A stretch of DNA of 64,000 nt from JBKHYJ01 sp046565505 (lineage in GTDB: Bacteria; Acidobacteriota; Blastocatellia; UBA7656). Positions within the stretch are counted from its first letter, which is position 1; the number at the start of each line of letters is the position of its first letter. The notes under the pieces were generated by a model that was not told the DNA's origin, did no database searches, and saw only the letters and a list, made by a program, of their open reading frames with translations. The stretch is from positions 246,902-310,901 of the forward strand of contig JBKHYJ010000074.1 of NCBI GenBank assembly GCA_046565505.1, in the 5' to 3' direction. Below, in pieces: positions 60,321 to 64,000 of this stretch. A program made the translations under genes and the position numbers.

Positions 60321-60689
60321 CTAAGCGGCCCGCTCTCGCAGCCGCTTCAACAACTCCATGCGCGCGAGCCGCGCCTTGCCGACCGCCTCGACGTAATCGC
60401 CGAGCGCTTTAGCCCTCTGGCGGCCGTATGCGTCGGGGTCCATGCCGCGCAGCCTATGTTCGATGTCGCGCAGCCGCTCGCGCGCGCGACCCAGGGAGGC
60501 GCGCGCGTCAACGGCCGAGCGCATGAGCGCGGTGAGCTGCGTCTCTACTCCATTGCGGACTCTCTCTGTTCTCGCCTTCCCCATGCCGATGACACCTTTA
60601 AATAGGGTTTGTAATTCGAGGGCTTTATTCGTGATCGATAGAGCTAGTGCGCCGATGTAGGCCGGCCACGCGAAGCGCCTATTCCGCAT
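60321..60689 (-). CDS. Hypothetical helical protein, 122 aa
   Basis: The start overlaps the preceding stop by 11 nt (ATGCGGAATAG). One hydrophobic stretch (WPAYIGALALSITNKALEL) is followed by a long basic amphipathic helix, likely coiled coil (ARASLGRARERLRDIEHRLRG and GKARLARMELLKRLRE). I recognise no family. If translation instead begins at Met36 the membrane segment is lost. It is the last of four small genes read as a unit from 61500. Confidence 0.6.
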   Translation of the reverse strand: MRNRRFAWPAYIGALALSITNKALELQTLFKGVIGMGKARTERVRNGVETQLTALMRSAVDARASLGRARERLRDIEHRLRGMDPDAYGRQRAKALGDYVEAVGKARLARMELLKRLRERAA

Positions 60690-61002
60690 CCCGGGCGGGC
60701 GGAGTTTTTTTATCTGGGATCAAGTCGCCAGTAAAAACTTCGACTAGCCCCTTTGTCAGGCCCACGAAAGGGACAATGTCCAACAATACGTCCGCGCCCC
60801 CCTTGAAGAATCCTTTCCTGCGGACCGTCCCGGCCGCCAGGACCACGGCCGCCCCCGTCCCGATCACGGGGAGGCGCTTTAACCCCCGGCGGATTATCCC
60901 TCGCGATACTGATTTCCTTAGCTTCATGTTTACGGCGGCGGCGTGATTATTTCTTATGGCCGTTCTCATGGCCGTCGCCGGGCCCCGCGCGCCCGGCGTC
61001 AC
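60679..61002 (-). CDS. Hypothetical small membrane-associated protein
   Basis: The frame from GTG 61002 gives 107 residues; Met26 (60927) is the alternative start and gives 82. The region after Met26 has a basic start (KLRKSVSRGIIRRGLKRL), a Gly/Ala-rich hydrophobic stretch (VIGTGAAVVLAAGTV) and GGADVLLDIVPFVGLTKGLVEVFTGD. The latter reads like a monotopic or peripheral membrane helix. No family is recognised. It follows the 109-residue gene by 11 bp and overlaps the next start, so all appear to be one transcript. Confidence 0.55.
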   Translation of the reverse strand: MTPGARGPATAMRTAIRNNHAAAVNMKLRKSVSRGIIRRGLKRLPVIGTGAAVVLAAGTVRRKGFFKGGADVLLDIVPFVGLTKGLVEVFTGDLIPDKKTPPARDAE

Positions 61003-61013
61003 GGTGTGATCGC

Positions 61014-61343
61014 TCAGGCGGCTTCCCTATGCCCGTCGCGGGACTGCGTCTGCTTGAGGCCCGTGATGATCGAAGTAATCAACCTCTCCACGCCATTTTT
61101 GGCCGTCAGGTAAAAAAGCGCGCGCGCGCCCGTCTCGAGCTTCGAGGCGTCGCTGGCGAAACTGTTCCCGCCGCCCGACAACGTCCCGACCAAAACCGCG
61201 TTGCGCCGTTGGTCCCCGAGCGACCCGCCCGTCAAGACGCCCCTGCGCTCTTCCGGGTCAACGACAGAGAATCGATACTCGCTGTTTTGAGTGCGAATCA
61301 TTATCCGGTCGCTAGGGTTCATGTCTTTAAGAATGATTTCCAT
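61014..61343 (-). CDS. Hypothetical protein, 109 aa
   Basis: A small beta-rich protein (SDRIMIRTQNSEYRFSVVDPEERRGVLTGGSLGDQRRNAVLVGTL, about 11-55) with a helical C terminus ending in a basic tail. The RTQNSEYRFSVVDP pattern looks like small beta-barrel proteins common in GC-rich soil bacteria with no known role. GGGGATAGGGAA precedes ATG 61343, inside or next to the stop of the preceding 50-codon gene, indicating coupling. Confidence 0.65.
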   Translation of the reverse strand: MEIILKDMNPSDRIMIRTQNSEYRFSVVDPEERRGVLTGGSLGDQRRNAVLVGTLSGGGNSFASDASKLETGARALFYLTAKNGVERLITSIITGLKQTQSRDGHREAA

Positions 61344-61347
61344 TTCC

Positions 61348-61500
61348 CTATCCCCTTAGAGGAACCTCTTGCGCCTCCGTCTCTCTGTCACCCGCGAAAA
61401 GCCCCATGCCCCGTTTGGTCAAGCGGGCCAGCAAGGCGCCGACGATTCCGACATAGATCAATACAAAAAATAGAAGCATTGCGAACTGTATTATCCCCAC
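61348..61500 (-). CDS. Small membrane protein, 50 aa
   Basis: GTG 61500 with GGAGG 8 nt upstream opens a 50-codon frame. It has one strong membrane helix (FAMLLFFVLIYVGIVGALLA), a basic flank (RLTKRGMG) and an acidic tail. The stop is 4 nt before the start of the 109-residue gene. The good ribosome site, helix pattern with the positive-inside flank and tight spacing support it as the first gene of the four-gene unit. Confidence 0.65.
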   Translation of the reverse strand: MGIIQFAMLLFFVLIYVGIVGALLARLTKRGMGLFAGDRETEAQEVPLRG

Positions 61501-61682
61501 TGCTCGTTCCTCCAGATTTCAATTCGTACGCACCTGGTAAATTGCAAGAGCTATGCCAGCGGCCCCGGTCGCTCTGACCGCCGCCGTTAGCGACTTAAAT
61601 TTAGAACTGAGAAGCGGATGGCGCGCGAGTGGCTTGTATTGATGCGCTACGACAGTTTGTTTAATGGCTTTGATTAGTACGC

Positions 61683-61711
61683 TTGACTTTAATTTGCGCT
61701 ACCAATAGAAT
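61683..61711 (+). promoter_or_regulatory. Sigma-70 promoter for the TPR/sigma-54-activator gene
   Basis: TTGACT (61683-61688) and TAGAAT (61706-61711) are 17 nt apart in an AT-rich region. The leader would be about 110 nt. The 330-bp gap 61501-61830 is otherwise empty as far as I can see. Confidence 0.65.
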
Positions 61712-61830
61712 CGCACTGTTTTTTCCGGGGATTTATACAGAGTTCGTCTCATACATTGCCCTTAAAGAATCTGTGTCCTGATAGCAATAGACAACAGACT
61801 GCAATTATTTGGCCCGTTCTAAGATCAATA

Positions 61831-64000
61831 ATGGAAAGTAGAGACTTCCTCGGCAGATACCGAATTGAGGATGACGTATCTGCCGGGCAGACTGCGTTGG
61901 AAGAGAGCCGCTTCGAGGAGGCGACTAATTACTTCCGGTCTGCGCTGCGCAAGGGCGCGCCCCTGAGCGAGGACGAGGCGCGCATCAGGTGCCTGCTGAG
62001 CGAGGCGCTCGAAAAGCGCGGGCTGCATCGCGAGCACCTCGAAGTGGTGTCGAAGTACGAGAAGCTGGCAGAGTTCTCGCGCCTGTCGGAGCATTCTCAG
62101 ATGCTCACTCTGATACGGCTCGGGTGGGGCTACTCATACAATAACGACCTGCCGCGCGCGATAGCGCTCTTCAATCAGGCCCTGCAAATCGCGCGGCGGC
62201 TCGAAGACCACTCCGGGCTCGGGGCTTGCTTTTTCGGGCTCGGCCGCGCCTACAGAAACTACTCCGAGATACGCATCGCGCGCGACCATTACATCTCCGC
62301 GCTGGAGCATTACAGGCAGACGGGCGACTGGCGAAAGCTCGCCGAATCGCACCTGTTCATCGGCTATATTTACGCCTACGAGGGTGATTTTAGGAGCGCG
62401 CTGCAATCGCTCAACCAGGCGCTCACCATCATAGGCAATCGCGAGGAGCACGACCTCCTGGGGCGCGCGCACATGTACCTCGCGATCACCTACGACAACC
62501 TCGGCTCGACGAGCAAGGCCCTCGACTCGTGGGAAAAATGCATAGAGCATTTCCGCGCGATAGGTAATGCGGCACACCTCTCGATCAATCAGAATAACCT
62601 CGCGGAAAAGCTCGTGTGGCTCGGCGAGTGGCCGCGCGCCGAGCAGCTCGTCAAACAGGCCATCGGCGAATTGAAAGAGACATCCAGCGTCGCGCAATTC
62701 GCCTGCGCCATGGACACGCTCGGCCAGCTATACCTCGCCCAGGGCAGGATCGGCGAAGCGGAAAGCGCGCTCAGGGAGTCGCTCGACGCGGTTAAGACCC
62801 TGAAGAATGGCGAGTGGGCGGAGATAAGCACGCAGATAACGGTCGGCCGCTGCCTTTTGACCAAGGGCGAGCCCGAAGAGGCGAAGCAGCACTTCCGCCG
62901 CGCGATCAGCATTTGCCAGCGGACCGGCGACCTGCGCTTCGCCTCAGACGCCAAGCTCTGGCTCGTCGAAGCGCTGCTCGAAACGGGCGAGCTTGGAGAG
63001 GCACGCGAGATCGTTGAGGATGTGCGCGCGTACCTGCGCGAGACGCCCTCCATGCTGGCCTGGGGGCTGATGATGCGGATGGTGGCGAAGATAGAAGCCG
63101 CGGACGGGCACATCGCCGCCGCCATACAATCGCTCGGGCAGAGCACGTCGATCTATTCGCTCAGGGGGAACATTTACGCCTGCGCGATCAATCGCCTGAT
63201 ACTCGCCAGGCTATTCGAGAGGCAGTCGCGCATACAGGCGGCCGCCGCGGAGGTCGAGGCCGCGCTTGAAGTGTTCACGCGGCTCGGCGCGGCGATAGAC
63301 GAGCGGAATGCGCGCGATTACCTCGACACCCTCGAAGCCGTTAAGGCCGCCGTCGGGCCGGCGGCCGATTTCGGGCTGCCAAACCTGGACACCTCTGCCC
63401 AGTCGGCGAGGCCCGGGGACATGGGCCGCGCGAGTCTCGCGGTGCCCAACCTCGCCTCCGCGCTCGACGGGTTCATCGCCCAGCGACTCGTACAGGCTTC
63501 CGTGTCGCGCGACCTGCTGCTTTACGAGCTTGTTTCCATACTGCAAGAGCAGTCCGCCAGCGGCGGCGTACTCATCGCGGAGATCATAGCCGAGGACCGC
63601 ACCCCTGAAGAAGGGGTACACCTGAAGCCCATCGCCGCCATCGGCGTCGGCGAGCGGGAGCAGGCCCTCGACGTAGAGTTTCTGTCGAGGCTCTCGCCGG
63701 GCAGTTACAGGGAGAATTTCGTATTCAGCCTTTCCGACAACCAGCAGTCGAGATACCTCCTTCACATAATCTCGCCGAGGGCGGAGCGTTTCCTGGCCGG
63801 CACTGTCAACGTTCGCCCGCTGCTCTACATCGTCGAGCAGGGTTTGGAGAATCAGATTCTCAAGAGCAAGAATAGGAGGACGCAGGTGTTCGACCCGGCG
63901 AGGCTGCTCGCGCAGGTCGAACTCCCCGGCTTCGTCTGCGCCTCCCGCGCCATGAGCCTCGTCCTTGAGCAGATCTACAAGATCCGCTCCTCCGACGTCA
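61831..64000 (+). CDS. TPR-containing sigma-54-dependent regulator, 3' end beyond window
   Basis: From ATG 61831 the frame stays open to the window end (723 codons). Residues 15-470 are tetratricopeptide-like repeats (LGWGYSYNNDLPRAIALFNQALQIA and YIYAYEGDFRSALQSLNQAL among them). Residues about 545-650 resemble a GAF-like sensor (SGGVLIAEIIAED and LKPIAAIGVGE). The last visible part, LPGFVCASRAMSLVLEQIYKIRSSDV, is the typical lead-in of a sigma-54 AAA+ domain just before Walker A, which would fall outside the window. TPR-GAF-AAA+-HTH regulators are known. The first ten residues (FLGRYRIEDD) recall the start of bacterial Ser/Thr kinases, but no kinase domain follows. The ribosome site is poor. 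Confidence 0.8.
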   Translation, partial: MESRDFLGRYRIEDDVSAGQTALEESRFEEATNYFRSALRKGAPLSEDEARIRCLLSEALEKRGLHREHLEVVSKYEKLAEFSRLSEHSQMLTLIRLGWGYSYNNDLPRAIALFNQALQIARRLEDHSGLGACFFGLGRAYRNYSEIRIARDHYISALEHYRQTGDWRKLAESHLFIGYIYAYEGDFRSALQSLNQALTIIGNREEHDLLGRAHMYLAITYDNLGSTSKALDSWEKCIEHFRAIGNAAHLSINQNNLAEKLVWLGEWPRAEQLVKQAIGELKETSSVAQFACAMDTLGQLYLAQGRIGEAESALRESLDAVKTLKNGEWAEISTQITVGRCLLTKGEPEEAKQHFRRAISICQRTGDLRFASDAKLWLVEALLETGELGEAREIVEDVRAYLRETPSMLAWGLMMRMVAKIEAADGHIAAAIQSLGQSTSIYSLRGNIYACAINRLILARLFERQSRIQAAAAEVEAALEVFTRLGAAIDERNARDYLDTLEAVKAAVGPAADFGLPNLDTSAQSARPGDMGRASLAVPNLASALDGFIAQRLVQASVSRDLLLYELVSILQEQSASGGVLIAEIIAEDRTPEEGVHLKPIAAIGVGEREQALDVEFLSRLSPGSYRENFVFSLSDNQQSRYLLHIISPRAERFLAGTVNVRPLLYIVEQGLENQILKSKNRRTQVFDPARLLAQVELPGFVCASRAMSLVLEQIYKIRSSDV

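Overview
The window looks like a chromosomal segment of a GC-rich (well over 60 percent by eye), didermic, respiring bacterium. An AT-rich mobile element occupies the left edge. My best guess is an Acidobacteriota member (Blastocatellia-like). The reasons are an AroD-AroE fusion, a NADH dehydrogenase operon holding only the seven membrane-arm subunits, many exported hypothetical proteins, sigma-54 and ECF regulators, and selenoproteins. This is inference from gene content; there is no rRNA or ribosomal protein gene here to settle it.

Layout. 1-2097: the tnsA-proximal end of a Tn7-like transposon. It holds a partial tnsB (DD35E transposase), tnsA, six 20-bp putative TnsB sites and a terminal ACA at 2097; the rest of the element and its cargo lie left of base 1. 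2098-5530: a tiny membrane ORF, a DinB-like protein, a phytoene-desaturase-like flavoprotein and a BON-domain protein, closed by two strong hairpins. 5534-10848: DUF885 peptidase and proC (minus strand), then cysK and a fused aroDE (plus strand). 10966-12279: the most notable locus, two adjacent genes that read correctly only if one in-frame UGA in each is selenocysteine. One is a peroxiredoxin (Sec46 replaces the peroxidatic Cys), the other a GrdB/PrdB-like protein (Sec143, U-x3-C); a bacterial SECIS-like hairpin follows each UGA. 12301-20669: TPR-thioredoxin protein, lipoprotein, gamma-carbonic-anhydrase-like protein, aspS, amidohydrolase, HAD hydrolase and a Cys-type BCP peroxiredoxin. 20862-33517: DmpA-type aminopeptidase, PilB/GspE ATPase, patatin, MltD, Lon, NrdR and a flippase-like membrane protein. 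33799-39395: ECF sigma factor, an anti-sigma factor with two zinc modules, B-box/TM protein, DUF4097 protein, small TM protein and M23 peptidase, which together suggest an envelope-related set. 39825-47569: nuoAHJKLMN behind a good sigma-70 promoter. 47678-56086: mutL, small proteins, methyltransferase, glycosyltransferase, K+ channel and a double-PDZ protein. 56311-61500: a minus-strand run with a flavoprotein, two methyltransferases, a mycothiol-type DinB protein, a SemiSWEET and four small unknown genes. 61831-64000: the start of a TPR/sigma-54 activator cut by the window edge.

How they fit. Metabolic genes (proC, cysK, aroDE, aspS, nuo) are ordinary housekeeping. Thiol/selenol redox functions cluster at 11-13 kb (Sec peroxiredoxin, Sec GrdB-like protein, TlpA-like protein), with a Cys peroxiredoxin at 20 kb. 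No selA, selB, selC or selD is in the window, so the Sec reading predicts that machinery elsewhere in the genome. I saw no tRNA, rRNA or CRISPR array. All positions, promoters and hairpins were found by eye.
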